DNA from: Burkholderiaceae bacterium
GTDB lineage: Bacteria > Pseudomonadota > Gammaproteobacteria > Burkholderiales > Burkholderiaceae_C
Direction of reading: 5' to 3'
DNA length: 64,000 bases
Assembly: GCA_023954035.1 (NCBI GenBank)
Contig: JAMLIT010000003.1
Span: forward strand, 1-64,000
The notes beneath the pieces were generated by a model. That model saw only the letters and a program-made list of their open reading frames with translations, searched no databases and was not told where the DNA came from. Shown piece after piece: positions 9,920 through 19,101 of the stretch. How positions within the stretch are numbered: position 1 is the stretch's first letter; every line of letters starts with the position of its first letter. The position numbers and the translations under genes are program-made.

Positions 9920-10315
9920 ATGGAAAACACCATGTATGTAGTGGGCGCAGTGCTGCTGACGCTGGTGGGCCTGATTCACAGCGTCCTGGGCGAAGTGCTT
10001 ATTTTTTCGCGCATGCGGACCGAGGGAGTGGTGCCGACCAACGGCGGCAGCGTACTGAGAGAGCGCCACGTGCGCATCCTCTGGGCCACTTGGCATGTCG
10101 TGACCGTACTTGCGTTTCTGGCGGCGGCAGCCATCTTGAATCTGACATCGTCGCCTTCGGCGGGACCCGGCGCGGGTTGGATGGAGGCGATGGTCGTCGC
10201 CGCATTGCTGGCGAGTTCGGCACTGGTAGGAATCGGAACCCGAGCACGGCATCCCGGTTGGGCAGGGCTGTTGGTGGTTGCGGTCTTGGTGGGCCTGGGC
10301 GCCTATGCGCGGTGA
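9920..10315 (+). CDS. Small integral membrane protein, 131 aa
   Basis: Four hydrophobic segments are visible: MYVVGAVLLTLVGLIHSVLG, then around WATWHVVTVLAFLAAAAIL, MVVAALLASSALVGIG, and WAGLLVVAVLVGLGAY. A GLIHSVLGE motif in helix 1 and a central HVRILW motif are the only notable conserved-looking words. A good ribosome site (GAAGGAGAAC) precedes the ATG. The stop overlaps the start of the next gene. I do not recognise a characterised function. Confidence 0.8.
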   Translation: MENTMYVVGAVLLTLVGLIHSVLGEVLIFSRMRTEGVVPTNGGSVLRERHVRILWATWHVVTVLAFLAAAAILNLTSSPSAGPGAGWMEAMVVAALLASSALVGIGTRARHPGWAGLLVVAVLVGLGAYAR

Positions 10316-11231
10316 GGCGGGCACCCCTGAAACCCCACTTGAGCCGCCTTCACCACCGTACGCCGCCCACTACGGATTGGCGCACAAGCGCCCAGGTTTG
10401 GGTGCCTTGCTGCGCACGACGTACCGCCTTGCGCCCGACACCAGCGTGGCGATAGCGCTCCAGGTGCTCTCCAGGCCCCGGCCTCGCACAGGCATGCTTG
10501 AGCGCTGCGCGTCTCGAAGCGGATGGCGCCGCAGCCGCCTTCCGTTTGAGTCCGGAATGCTGAGTGTTTCCGAGCATTTGGGCAGTGGCGGTCGCCCGCG
10601 CATCTTGCTGGTTCATGGCTGGGGCGGCAACGCCATGCAAATGCAGGGCATTGCCAACCTGCTCGTCGAGGCAGGGTTTTGCCCCACGCTGGTCGACTTG
10701 CCCGCCCACGGCAGCAGCACTGGGCACACAAGCAGCGTGGCGCAGTTCTCGCGGGCATTGTTTGCGCTCCAAGCGCGTTATGGCCGGGTGCATGGCGTGG
10801 TTGCGCATTCGGCAGGCGCGCTTGCCTCCGCGCACGCCGCCACGCGGGGCTTGGCGGTCGACCGATTGGTCCTGATATCTCCACCCGATTCGCCTGCGCG
10901 CATGGTGCAGAGCGTGGCGCACGCTTTTGGTCTGCCGGCGTCATGGGCTCGCCGTCTGGTCGAGCGGCTGGGAAGCTACGGGGGTGCGCGATTGTCGGAG
11001 TTCGAGCTGGATCGCATGGCCGTGCAGATTGCCTTGCCCACTTTGATAGTTCACGACGCGTGCGATCGCGTGGCGCCGGTAGCGAGCAGCCGAAGGATCG
11101 CTGCCTTGTTCGCCTGCGGCGAATTGCTGGTGACCCAGGGCCTTGGCCACCAACGACTGCTCAGCGATCCGGCTGTCGCATCGCGGGTGCTTGTCCATAT
11201 GGCGAGGAACTGCACGTCTTTGTCGTGGTAG
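10305..11231 (+). CDS. Alpha/beta hydrolase
   Basis: 308 residues. The core starts with the oxyanion-region motif LLVHGWGGNAMQM. The nucleophile elbow is VVAHSAGALASAHA (AHSAG, so serine is the nucleophile). A late acidic residue lies in IVHDACDRVAPV, and the final histidine is probably in QGLGHQRLLSD. The first ~80 residues are Pro/Arg-rich and precede the fold. The ATG at 10305 overlaps the upstream stop by 11 bases, which suggests translational coupling with the membrane protein gene. There is no clear signal peptide. The substrate is unknown; an esterase/lipase-type reaction is the family expectation. Confidence 0.85.
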   Translation: MRGEAGTPETPLEPPSPPYAAHYGLAHKRPGLGALLRTTYRLAPDTSVAIALQVLSRPRPRTGMLERCASRSGWRRSRLPFESGMLSVSEHLGSGGRPRILLVHGWGGNAMQMQGIANLLVEAGFCPTLVDLPAHGSSTGHTSSVAQFSRALFALQARYGRVHGVVAHSAGALASAHAATRGLAVDRLVLISPPDSPARMVQSVAHAFGLPASWARRLVERLGSYGGARLSEFELDRMAVQIALPTLIVHDACDRVAPVASSRRIAALFACGELLVTQGLGHQRLLSDPAVASRVLVHMARNCTSLSW

Positions 11232-11246
11232 CTCGAACTGTTTTGC

Positions 11247-11299
11247 TATTATAAATATAGCTATTAGCGATTATGGAATAAGCGCTAGCGGCCATTTTT
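11247..11299. repeat. Dispersed AT-rich repeat, copy 3
   Basis: ATATAGCTATTAGCGATTAT and GGAATAAGCGCTAGCGGCCA show the full pattern TAGCTATTAnCGnTTAT-N-ATAAGCGCTAG-N-CCATTTTT. It lies between the convergent hydrolase and creA genes, ending ~20 bases after the creA stop. Confidence 0.85.
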
Positions 11300-11320
11300 A
11301 CCAAAAAATTCTGTTGTGAA

Positions 11321-11806
11321 TCACTTGTCCAGCGGAATGGGCGTGGCGCGATCCACCGGCACGGCGGTGATGCTGTTCTGTGGCGAGCCGTCAATCAACT
11401 TGTCCGAGTAGCTCAGGTAGACCAGGGTGTTGCGCTCTGCGTCCACCATGCGCACCACGCGCAGGCGCTTGAAGAGCAGCGACATGCGTTCGGAAAAAAT
11501 CTCTTGCTGCCGGCGCAGCGGTTTGGCAAACGCCAGTGGGCCGGTCTGGCGGCAGGCGATGGACGCCTCGGCCCGGTCTTCGGCCAGCCCGAGCGTGCCC
11601 TTGATGCCGCCGACGCGGGCGCGTGAGACGTAGCAGGTCACGCCGGCAACCCCTGGGTCGTCGTACGCCTCGACGAGGATGTCGTGGTCGCGGCCGATCC
11701 ACTGGAACGCGGTGTCGACGGAGCCGATCTTGTCGGCCGCGTGGCTCGCTGCGGTGCCGGCCAGGACAAGCGCGGCGATGGCGGCGGTGCGAATGGATGC
11801 GTTCAT
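11321..11806 (-). CDS. creA: CreA-family periplasmic protein
   Basis: 161 residues starting MNASIRT, with a signal peptide ending near ASHAADK, so probably exported. The mature part (KIGSVDTAFQWIGRDHDILV, GVTCYVSRARVGGIKG, SIACRQTG, RVVRMVDAERNTLVYLSYSD) is diagnostic of the CreA family, whose biochemical role is not established. Two cysteines (in TCYVS and ACRQT) could form a disulfide. The gene starts 8 bases after the cyanophycin synthetase stop in the same direction, so it is probably the third gene of that operon. A start further upstream would lie inside cphA and lacks a signal peptide. Confidence 0.9.
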   Translation of the reverse strand: MNASIRTAAIAALVLAGTAASHAADKIGSVDTAFQWIGRDHDILVEAYDDPGVAGVTCYVSRARVGGIKGTLGLAEDRAEASIACRQTGPLAFAKPLRRQQEIFSERMSLLFKRLRVVRMVDAERNTLVYLSYSDKLIDGSPQNSITAVPVDRATPIPLDK

Positions 11807-11814
11807 TGCGGGTC

Positions 11815-14382
11815 TCAAGCTTGCGCGCAGCGGCGCGCCAAATGCGCCAGCGCTTCTTCCACCTGATCCACCAGCACCAGGCACAGGTCCCCCGGTGCCA
11901 GGCGCGAGAGGGCGGTGTCGATGGCGACGAACTCGCCGCGAATTTCTTCCACATGCTGCGTGCGGCTGGCGCCGGCCAGGCCCTGGCGCAGCAGCGCCAT
12001 GACTTCGCCGTCGGCTCGGCCGCGCTGGGCGGCGTCCTGGTACAGCAGGACTTCGTCAAACGCTGCGCCGAGGATGACGGTTTGCGCACGGATGTCTTCG
12101 TCGCGCCGGTCGCCCGCGCCACTGATGACCACGCTGCGGCGATTGCCCGGCAGCGCGTCGACGGCAGCGACCAGGGCGCGCATGGCGTCGGGGTTGTGGC
12201 CGTAATCGGCGATGACGGTCGCGCCTTTGTAATCCATCAGGTTGAAGCGCCCGGGGGCGTTGTCGCTATCGTTGACGAAACCCGAGAGGCCCCGGCGAAT
12301 CGTCTCCCACGACAGGCCCGCGCCCCAGGCGGCGGCCACCGACGCCATCACGTTTTCCACCTGAAAACCGATGCGGCCATTGCGGGTGATGGGCACGTCG
12401 CGCAGATGGATGGCCTCGCGCCACGAGCCTTCGGCGGCGACGACCGAATCGCCATCGACGTACACCGAGCGGTGGCCCTGCGCGCGGTGTGTCGCCATCA
12501 CCGGGTGGTGGCGGTCGGCGGCGAAGAAGATGATTTTTCCGGGGCAGGCCGGGGCCATGGCGGCGACGATGGGGTCGGCGGCGTTGAGCACGCCGTAGCC
12601 TTCGGGCGACACGTTCTGTACGATGACGCGCTTCAAGACCGCCAGGTCTTCCACGGTGGTGATGAAGTTCAGCCCCAGGTGGTCGCCCTCGCCGATGTTG
12701 GTGACGACCGCCACCTGGCAGCGGTCGAACCCCAGGCCCTCGCGCAGGATGCCGCCGCGGGCGGTTTCAAACACGGCGGCGTCCACCTCGGGGTGCAGCA
12801 GCACATTGCGCGCGCTTTTTGGGCCCGAGCAGTCGCCGCTGTCGATCTGGCGGCCGTTCACATAGACGCCATCGGTGTTGGTCATGCCGACCCGCAGGCC
12901 CTGGGCGGAAAACAAGTGGGCAATGAGGCGTGCGGTGGTCGTCTTGCCGTTGGTGCCGGTCACGGCCACCACCGGAATGCGCCCGTCGTTGCCCGGCGGG
13001 AAGACCAGATCGACCATGGCCTGGCCAATCGCGCGCGGCTTTCCGTACGACGGCGCCAGGTGCATGCGCAGGCCGGGCGCGGCGTTGACTTCGACGATAC
13101 CGCCGGCTTGTTCTTCGATGGGGTGCAGCACGCTCTCGCACACCAGGTCCACGCCGCAGATGTGCAGGCCGACCATTTGCGCTGCGGCCACGGCGCGCGC
13201 GGCCACGTCGGGGTGCACGTCGTCGGTCACGTCGGTGGCCGAGCCGCCGGTGGAGAGGTTGGCGTTGTTGCGCAGGATGATGCGCTGGCCCTTGGGCGGG
13301 ATGGATTCTGGCCTCAGTCCCTGGGCAGCCAGGCGCGCGATGGCAATGTCGTCGAGGCGGATCTTGGTGAGCGACGTGGCGTGGCCTTCGCCCCGGCGCG
13401 GGTCCAGGTTGACCAGATCCACCAGCTCGCGCACGGTATGGATGTCGTCGCCGAGCACCTGCGGCGGCTCGCGGCGCGCGGCGGCCACCAACTGGTTGCC
13501 GACCACCAGCAGGCGGAAGTCGTGCCCGGGCAGAAAGCGCTCGACCATGACCTCGCCGTACTCAGCGGCCACGCGGAACGCCTCGTCGAGCTGTGCGCGC
13601 TCGGTGATGTTGACGGTCACGCCCTTGCCCTGGTTGCCGTCCTGTGGTTTCACGACCACGGGCAGACCGACATCGAGCGCCACGGCCCAGGCGTCGTCCG
13701 CCGAGGCGGCGGGTCGGCCCATGGGCACGGGCACACCGGCAGCGTGGAGCAGGCGTTTGGTGAGGTCCTTGTCCTGCGCGATGGATTCGGCCACGGCACT
13801 GGTGGCATCGACCTCGGCCGCCTGGATGCGGCGCTGGCGCGAGCCCCAGCCGAATTGCACCAGACTGCCCTGCGTGAGACGGCGCCACGGAATGCCGCGC
13901 GCGGCGGCGGCTTCGACGATCGCCCCGGTGCTCGGACCCAGGCGCTCGTCCTCGTCCAGCTCGCGCAGCGCCGCTACCACCGCCTCGCAGTCAAAATCCC
14001 CCCCTCGCTGGGCAGCGGCAACCAGCGCCTGGGCGTCCTCAAAGGCCTGCCGGCCCACGGCCTCCTCGGTGTATTCGACGATGACCTGGAAGACGCCATG
14101 CTCGGACGTGTGCGCCGTGCGGCTGAAGGTGACCGGGCAGCCGGCCTGCGCCTGCAGCGCCAGCGCGGCCGATTGCAGCACGTGGGCCAGCGTTATGTCG
14201 CTCTCGCTGCCTTCGGGCAGCAGCGCGCCGATGGCCGGAAACAGCGCGCGCAAGCGGGCTTCGAAGCCGGCTATTTGCGCCATCGCCAACTCGTCGTCCG
14301 CGCAGCGCACCACCGCTTCCATGGCGGTGTTGCGGCTCCAGAGGTTGGGGCCGCGCAGGGCCCGGATGCGGGATACTTCCAT
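11815..14382 (-). CDS. cphA: Cyanophycin synthetase CphA (primary, both active sites present)
   Basis: 855 residues, near the usual CphA1 length. It polymerises Asp and Arg into the nitrogen-storage polymer cyanophycin using ATP. Layout: an N-terminal domain (residues 1-~160), an ATP-grasp domain (~215-450, with GLPVVVKPQDGNQGKGVTVN and DIHTVRELVDLVN), then a Mur-ligase-like domain with an intact P-loop VAVTGTNGKTTTARL near residue 475 and the motifs SGAGDRRDED and VIADYGHNPDAM. Both ligase centres, for Asp and for Arg addition, therefore look functional. It lies 15 bases downstream of a second, shorter synthetase and upstream of creA. Confidence 0.96.
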   Translation of the reverse strand: MEVSRIRALRGPNLWSRNTAMEAVVRCADDELAMAQIAGFEARLRALFPAIGALLPEGSESDITLAHVLQSAALALQAQAGCPVTFSRTAHTSEHGVFQVIVEYTEEAVGRQAFEDAQALVAAAQRGGDFDCEAVVAALRELDEDERLGPSTGAIVEAAAARGIPWRRLTQGSLVQFGWGSRQRRIQAAEVDATSAVAESIAQDKDLTKRLLHAAGVPVPMGRPAASADDAWAVALDVGLPVVVKPQDGNQGKGVTVNITERAQLDEAFRVAAEYGEVMVERFLPGHDFRLLVVGNQLVAAARREPPQVLGDDIHTVRELVDLVNLDPRRGEGHATSLTKIRLDDIAIARLAAQGLRPESIPPKGQRIILRNNANLSTGGSATDVTDDVHPDVAARAVAAAQMVGLHICGVDLVCESVLHPIEEQAGGIVEVNAAPGLRMHLAPSYGKPRAIGQAMVDLVFPPGNDGRIPVVAVTGTNGKTTTARLIAHLFSAQGLRVGMTNTDGVYVNGRQIDSGDCSGPKSARNVLLHPEVDAAVFETARGGILREGLGFDRCQVAVVTNIGEGDHLGLNFITTVEDLAVLKRVIVQNVSPEGYGVLNAADPIVAAMAPACPGKIIFFAADRHHPVMATHRAQGHRSVYVDGDSVVAAEGSWREAIHLRDVPITRNGRIGFQVENVMASVAAAWGAGLSWETIRRGLSGFVNDSDNAPGRFNLMDYKGATVIADYGHNPDAMRALVAAVDALPGNRRSVVISGAGDRRDEDIRAQTVILGAAFDEVLLYQDAAQRGRADGEVMALLRQGLAGASRTQHVEEIRGEFVAIDTALSRLAPGDLCLVLVDQVEEALAHLARRCAQA

Positions 14383-14397
14383 GAAAATCTTTCGGGA

Positions 14398-16614
14398 CTA
14401 CAGCGGCAGTACGGGAATGCGGGGCGCGCCGCCGCCGGCAGCAGCGGGCTCAAAGGTTTTGATGCCGGCGGCGATCAGGTCGGGCGCGATGTCGAGCGCC
14501 CAGGCCGCGCCAATCGCAGCGAGCAAGGCGGGCACGGGCGTGGATTCATGGCCTTGCGTGAGCCGCTCCAGCGCGCCCAGCGGTTTCTCGGTGCCGCCGT
14601 GCAGCAGCACGACCTGCCCGCCCTTGAGCACCACGGCGCGCCCGCCTTCCTTTGCGCGGTGTGCCGCGACAAGGGCGTTGTCCGCTTCGATGGATACGAG
14701 CACCACAGCGCCGTCGCACAAGCTTGCCAGTTCGGCGACCTCGGGCTCGTCCGCGTTCAGCACGGCGGCGCCGCTGGCGAGCACCACGTCGACCTGGGTG
14801 CGCAGCACGCGCGGCATCTGATCCTGCGAAAGCACGTCGAACTCCGCCAGCGCCTCCCAGCCGTCCAGGTCGGTCACCACGCCCACCGTGCAGCGGTCGT
14901 AGGCCAGGCCGTCCTGCAGGATGGCGCGGGCGTCGTTTTCGATCACGGCGGCCTGCACCATCTGGCTGGTGAGCAGGCGCCGCGCGCCTTCCCAGTGGGC
15001 GCTGGGGCGGGTGTCCACGCAGCGCTCGTTCAGGAACAAGCCTTCGCTGCAAGCCAGGCCCGTGTAGCGCCCCCCCAGATGCAGGAGCCAGGCCACCAGG
15101 CGCGCGATGGTCGAGCTCGCGCGCGTGCCCGCGACGCCGACTACAGGAATGCGGCCGGCGCTGTCGGCGTCGTCGTCGCTCAGCGGGAACAGGTGCTCGG
15201 CAATTGCCTGGCCCACCGGCCGGGGCGCGCCGACGGCGGGTTTGAGGTGCATCAGCAGGCCCGGACCGGCGTTGACCTCGACGATGGCGCCGCCCTGAAG
15301 ATGCAAGGGCCTGGAAATGTCTTGCGCCACCAGGTCGATGCCGGCGATGTCCAGGCCCACCACTCTGGCGGCCAGTGCCGCGATGTAGGCCACTTCCGGG
15401 TGGACTTCGTCGGTGCAGTCCACCGCGACGTTGCCGTTGCGCTGCACCACCACTTGGCGGCCTGCGGCGGGGACCGAATCGGCGTCCAGCTCCTGGCGTT
15501 TGAGTTCGAGTTGCACCGCGACCATTCCGCGCGGGTCGATCAGGTCGAGTGGGTACTCTTCTTCGAAGCCCCGGCGCGGGTCGGAGTTGAGCTGGCTGTC
15601 GATGAGCTCGCCCACCGTACTGCGGCCATTGCCGGTGACGCTGACGACTTCGCCGCGCGCAGCCGCTGCCAGCTTGCCGCCGACGATGAGCAAGCGATGC
15701 TCGTCGCCAGGGATGAAGCGCTCGACCATCACCTCGCTGCCTTCGGGTTCGGCCAGGTGCCAGGCGGCTTCGATGTCTTCACGCTTGCGCAAATCGAGCG
15801 TGACGCCACGCGCGTGGTTTCCGTCCGAGGGTTTGACGACCACGGGCAGGCCGATGTCTTGCGCAGCCTCCCATGCCGCTTCGGGGCTGGCGACCACCTG
15901 GCCCTCGGGCACCGGCACGCCGCAAGCCTTGAGCAGGCTTTTGGTCAGGTCCTTGTCGCTGGCGATGCCCTCGGCAATCGCGCTGGTGAACTCGGTTTCT
16001 GCCGTCCAGATGCGCCGCTGGGCCGCGCCGTAGCCCAGTTGCACCAGATTGCCGTCGTTGAGGCGGATGTGCGGAATGCCGCGGTCGGCCGCTGCAGTGA
16101 CGATGCAGGCAGTGCTGGGTCCGAGGTAGCGGTCGTCCACCACGGTGCGCACGCGGGCCACGGCAGCAGCCACGTCGAAAGGCCGGTCATTGATGGCCGC
16201 CATGATCAGCGCGTGGCCCTCGGCGAGCGCGCTGCGCGCCACCTGCTCTTCGCGGGCTCGGAACACCATGCGGTAGACGCCGCGCCGGGACGTGCTGCGC
16301 GTCTGCCCGAAACCGGTGGGCATGCCGGCGAGGTTGAGCAGCTCGATGACGATGTGCTCCAGCACATGGCCGCACCAGGTGCCCTCCTGCAGACGCTGAA
16401 GAAAACCGCCACGCTCGCCCACGCCGCAGTGGTGCTCGATCAGCGCGGGGAGCCAGGCGGTGAGACGGTCGTTGAAACCTGCCAGCTGGTGCGATGGGAA
16501 GTCCTCGAGCGTCCCCAGGTCCAGCCAGACCTCCAGCACGGGTCGGTAGGTCCAGATATTGGGGCCGCGCAAATAGTGGATGCGCAGAAGTTCGATATCT
16601 ACAAAGGGTGTCAT
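14398..16614 (-). CDS. Second cyanophycin synthetase (CphA'/CphA2-like) with degenerate Mur-ligase site
   Basis: 738 residues, about 117 shorter than its neighbour. The N-terminal and ATP-grasp domains are conserved (DIGLPVVVKPSDGNHARGVT, EVMVERFIPGDEHRLLIVGG, HPEVAYIAALAARVVGLDIA). In the Mur-like domain the P-loop GTNGKTT is replaced by GTRASST (near residue 495): the invariant Lys is lost, and the far C-terminal Mur domain is missing or reduced. From what is known of CphA2 enzymes with one working site, it may polymerise dipeptide units or act with CphA; that is inference. It starts the minus-strand operon, divergent from the ABC exporter with ~175 bases between starts. Confidence 0.92.
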   Translation of the reverse strand: MTPFVDIELLRIHYLRGPNIWTYRPVLEVWLDLGTLEDFPSHQLAGFNDRLTAWLPALIEHHCGVGERGGFLQRLQEGTWCGHVLEHIVIELLNLAGMPTGFGQTRSTSRRGVYRMVFRAREEQVARSALAEGHALIMAAINDRPFDVAAAVARVRTVVDDRYLGPSTACIVTAAADRGIPHIRLNDGNLVQLGYGAAQRRIWTAETEFTSAIAEGIASDKDLTKSLLKACGVPVPEGQVVASPEAAWEAAQDIGLPVVVKPSDGNHARGVTLDLRKREDIEAAWHLAEPEGSEVMVERFIPGDEHRLLIVGGKLAAAARGEVVSVTGNGRSTVGELIDSQLNSDPRRGFEEEYPLDLIDPRGMVAVQLELKRQELDADSVPAAGRQVVVQRNGNVAVDCTDEVHPEVAYIAALAARVVGLDIAGIDLVAQDISRPLHLQGGAIVEVNAGPGLLMHLKPAVGAPRPVGQAIAEHLFPLSDDDADSAGRIPVVGVAGTRASSTIARLVAWLLHLGGRYTGLACSEGLFLNERCVDTRPSAHWEGARRLLTSQMVQAAVIENDARAILQDGLAYDRCTVGVVTDLDGWEALAEFDVLSQDQMPRVLRTQVDVVLASGAAVLNADEPEVAELASLCDGAVVLVSIEADNALVAAHRAKEGGRAVVLKGGQVVLLHGGTEKPLGALERLTQGHESTPVPALLAAIGAAWALDIAPDLIAAGIKTFEPAAAGGGAPRIPVLPL

Positions 16615-16788
16615 GGGGCGCTAGAGGGAGGGAGTGAATCCAGGGAGAGGCCAGGGCGCCCTCGGTGGCATGTCCAGAACGCAGCAATTTGCAAGCATAC
16701 CGTTGCCAGCGGCTTGCGTGTTTGGGTGAGAATTCGCCTTCTGCCTGGCCGTGCCGGGTTTGCGCATTTCGCGCCGATTTCATACAAG

Positions 16789-19101
16789 ATGCAACATCAC
16801 CACCGTGCGGCCGACCTGGGCGCCGCGCCCCGAGTCCTGCAAGGCGATTGGAGCCAGCGTCTGGCGTCCGATGAGAACGTACGGGCCACCTTGGAGGTTG
16901 ACCTCAGCGAAACGCTGCAGTTCGCCAGCGGCCTTCTGGTTCTGAGCGAACGCCGCCTGCTGGCACGCAACTACGACGGCGCGTGGCGCGAGTGGACATT
17001 GGCGCCTGGCCTGGGCCTGCGGCTTGTGGACCATGGAGGCGTCGGTACGCTGGAGCTGCACGACGATGCGCGCCGCATCGCGCTGTGGCGCTTCACGCTG
17101 GCACAAAACCCTGCCGCGCAGCGACTGCTGCGAGAGTTCGAGCGGCGCATCGGGCAAATCGTGCGCGGCGGTTGGCAGGCGCGCGATTCGGACCAGGGCG
17201 AGCCGCTTTGCCCCGTCTGCCAGAGCGAAATGCCGCCCGACGCCGAGGAATGCCCGGTATGCGCCCGCGCCCAGCCACCGCAGCCGTCCACCTGGGTGTT
17301 GCTGCGGCTGTGGCGCTTTGCCCGCCCCTACCGCAAGCAACTTGCGGCCGGCTTTGCATTGACGCTGGCCTCCACCGCCGCCACGCTGGTGCCGCCCTAC
17401 CTGACCATTCCGCTGATGGACGACATCCTGATCCCGTTCCAGAACGGCCAGCAGATCGAGCCTGGCCTGGTGCTTTTGTACCTCGGCGGCCTGCTGGCGG
17501 CGGCCCTTCTGGCCTGGGGACTGGGCTGGGCGCGCACCTACATTCTGGCGCTGGTGTCCGAACGCATTGGCGCCGATTTGCGCACCACCACCTACGAGCA
17601 TTTGCTGCGGCTCTCGCTCGACTATTTTGGCGGCAAGCGCACCGGGGATCTGATGGCACGCATCGGCTCCGAGACCGACCGCATCAACGTGTTTCTGTCG
17701 CTGCATGCGCTTGATTTCGTCACCGACGTGCTGATGATTCTCATGACCGCGGCGATCCTGTTTTCCATCAATCCCTGGCTGGCGCTGGTCACGCTGGTGC
17801 CCTTGCCCTTTATCGGCTGGATGATCCATACCGTGCGCGACCGCCTGCGCACCGGCTTCGAGAAGATCGACCGGGTCTGGAGCGAGGTCACCAATGTGCT
17901 GGCCGACACCATTCCGGGCATCCGCGTGGTCAAGGCGTTCGCCCAGGAAAAGCGCGAAGCCCAGCGCTTTCACGACGCCAACCAGCACAACCTGCAGGTG
18001 AATGACAAACTCAACAAGACCTGGTCCCTGTTCACGCCCACGGTGTCGCTGTTGACCGAAATCGGCCTTCTGGTGGTCTGGGGTTTTGGCATCTGGCTGG
18101 TGTCGAAAAGCCAGATCACGGTGGGTGTGCTGACGGCATTTATTGCTTATATCGGGCGCTTCTATGGGCGGCTCGATTCCATGAGCCGCATTGTTTCGGT
18201 GACGCAAAAGGCCGCTGCCGGCGCCAAGCGCATCTTCGACATCCTGGACCACGTCAGCAACGTGCCCGAGCCGGCCCACCCGGTGCGCATGGAGCGAGTG
18301 CAGGGCGCCATTGCGCTGCGCGGCGTGGGTTTTCGCTACGGCAGCCGCGCCGTCATCAGGGACCTGGACCTGGACATTCGCCCCGGCGAGATGATTGGGC
18401 TGGTGGGCCACAGCGGTTCGGGCAAGAGCACGCTGGTGAACCTGATTTGCCGGTTTTACGATGTGACCGAAGGTGCCATTGCGCTCGACGGCACCGACAT
18501 CCGCCGCTTTGCCGTGGCCGACTACCGGCGCCACATCGGCCTGGTGCTGCAGGAGCCGTTTTTGTTCTTCGGCACGATTGCCGAGAACATTGCCTATGGC
18601 AAGCCCGAGGCCACGCGCCAGGAAATCGTCGCCGCCGCCCGCGCTGCGCATGCACACGAGTTCATCCTGCGCCTGCCGCACGGCTACGACTCGCTGGTCG
18701 GCGAGCGCGGCCAGGGGCTCTCGGGTGGCGAACGCCAGCGCATCAGCATTGCGCGCGCGCTGCTGATCGACCCGCGCATCCTCATCCTCGACGAGGCCAC
18801 TTCGGCGGTGGATACGGAGACGGAAAAGGAAATTCAGAAGGCGCTCGACAACCTGGTGCAGGGCCGCACCACGATTGCCATTGCGCACCGCCTGTCCACG
18901 CTGCGCAAGGCCGACCGCCTGGTGGTGATGGACCGGGGCGAAATCGTCGAAGTCGGGCCGCACGACGCGCTGATGGAGCGCCAGGGCGCTTACTGGCGCC
19001 TGTACGAAGCCCAGGCGCGGCGCGCCGAAGAAGACGCCCAGGCCGCGGGCGTGCTGCCCGAGGCGCTGGCCCATCCCGCACACCCAGCAGGTCAGGCATG
19101 A
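16789..19101 (+). CDS. ABC exporter with N-terminal zinc-ribbon extension, cyanophycin-locus associated
   Basis: 770 residues. Residues 1-~135 are a soluble domain (VLQGDWSQRLASDENVRATL onward). A zinc-ribbon follows: CPVC at 141-144 and CPVC at 155-158. Then come a six-helix ABC exporter membrane domain (~175-480) and an ATPase domain with Walker A GHSGSGKST (~541-549), signature LSGGERQ, Walker B ILILDEATS and the switch histidine in IAHRLST. It is a half-transporter that should dimerise. Soluble and zinc-ribbon extensions are unusual for this family. The next gene (DUF1854) overlaps by four bases. Divergence from two cyanophycin synthetases suggests a role in cyanophycin metabolism; the substrate is unknown. 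Confidence 0.93.
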   Translation: MQHHHRAADLGAAPRVLQGDWSQRLASDENVRATLEVDLSETLQFASGLLVLSERRLLARNYDGAWREWTLAPGLGLRLVDHGGVGTLELHDDARRIALWRFTLAQNPAAQRLLREFERRIGQIVRGGWQARDSDQGEPLCPVCQSEMPPDAEECPVCARAQPPQPSTWVLLRLWRFARPYRKQLAAGFALTLASTAATLVPPYLTIPLMDDILIPFQNGQQIEPGLVLLYLGGLLAAALLAWGLGWARTYILALVSERIGADLRTTTYEHLLRLSLDYFGGKRTGDLMARIGSETDRINVFLSLHALDFVTDVLMILMTAAILFSINPWLALVTLVPLPFIGWMIHTVRDRLRTGFEKIDRVWSEVTNVLADTIPGIRVVKAFAQEKREAQRFHDANQHNLQVNDKLNKTWSLFTPTVSLLTEIGLLVVWGFGIWLVSKSQITVGVLTAFIAYIGRFYGRLDSMSRIVSVTQKAAAGAKRIFDILDHVSNVPEPAHPVRMERVQGAIALRGVGFRYGSRAVIRDLDLDIRPGEMIGLVGHSGSGKSTLVNLICRFYDVTEGAIALDGTDIRRFAVADYRRHIGLVLQEPFLFFGTIAENIAYGKPEATRQEIVAAARAAHAHEFILRLPHGYDSLVGERGQGLSGGERQRISIARALLIDPRILILDEATSAVDTETEKEIQKALDNLVQGRTTIAIAHRLSTLRKADRLVVMDRGEIVEVGPHDALMERQGAYWRLYEAQARRAEEDAQAAGVLPEALAHPAHPAGQA

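Noticed and set aside
11623-16788. A very long plus-strand open frame running antisense to both cyanophycin synthetases and into the ABC exporter
   Set aside because: It is the GC-skewed shadow of two well-supported genes on the other strand. Only the part from 16789 (MQHHH start) has family homology.
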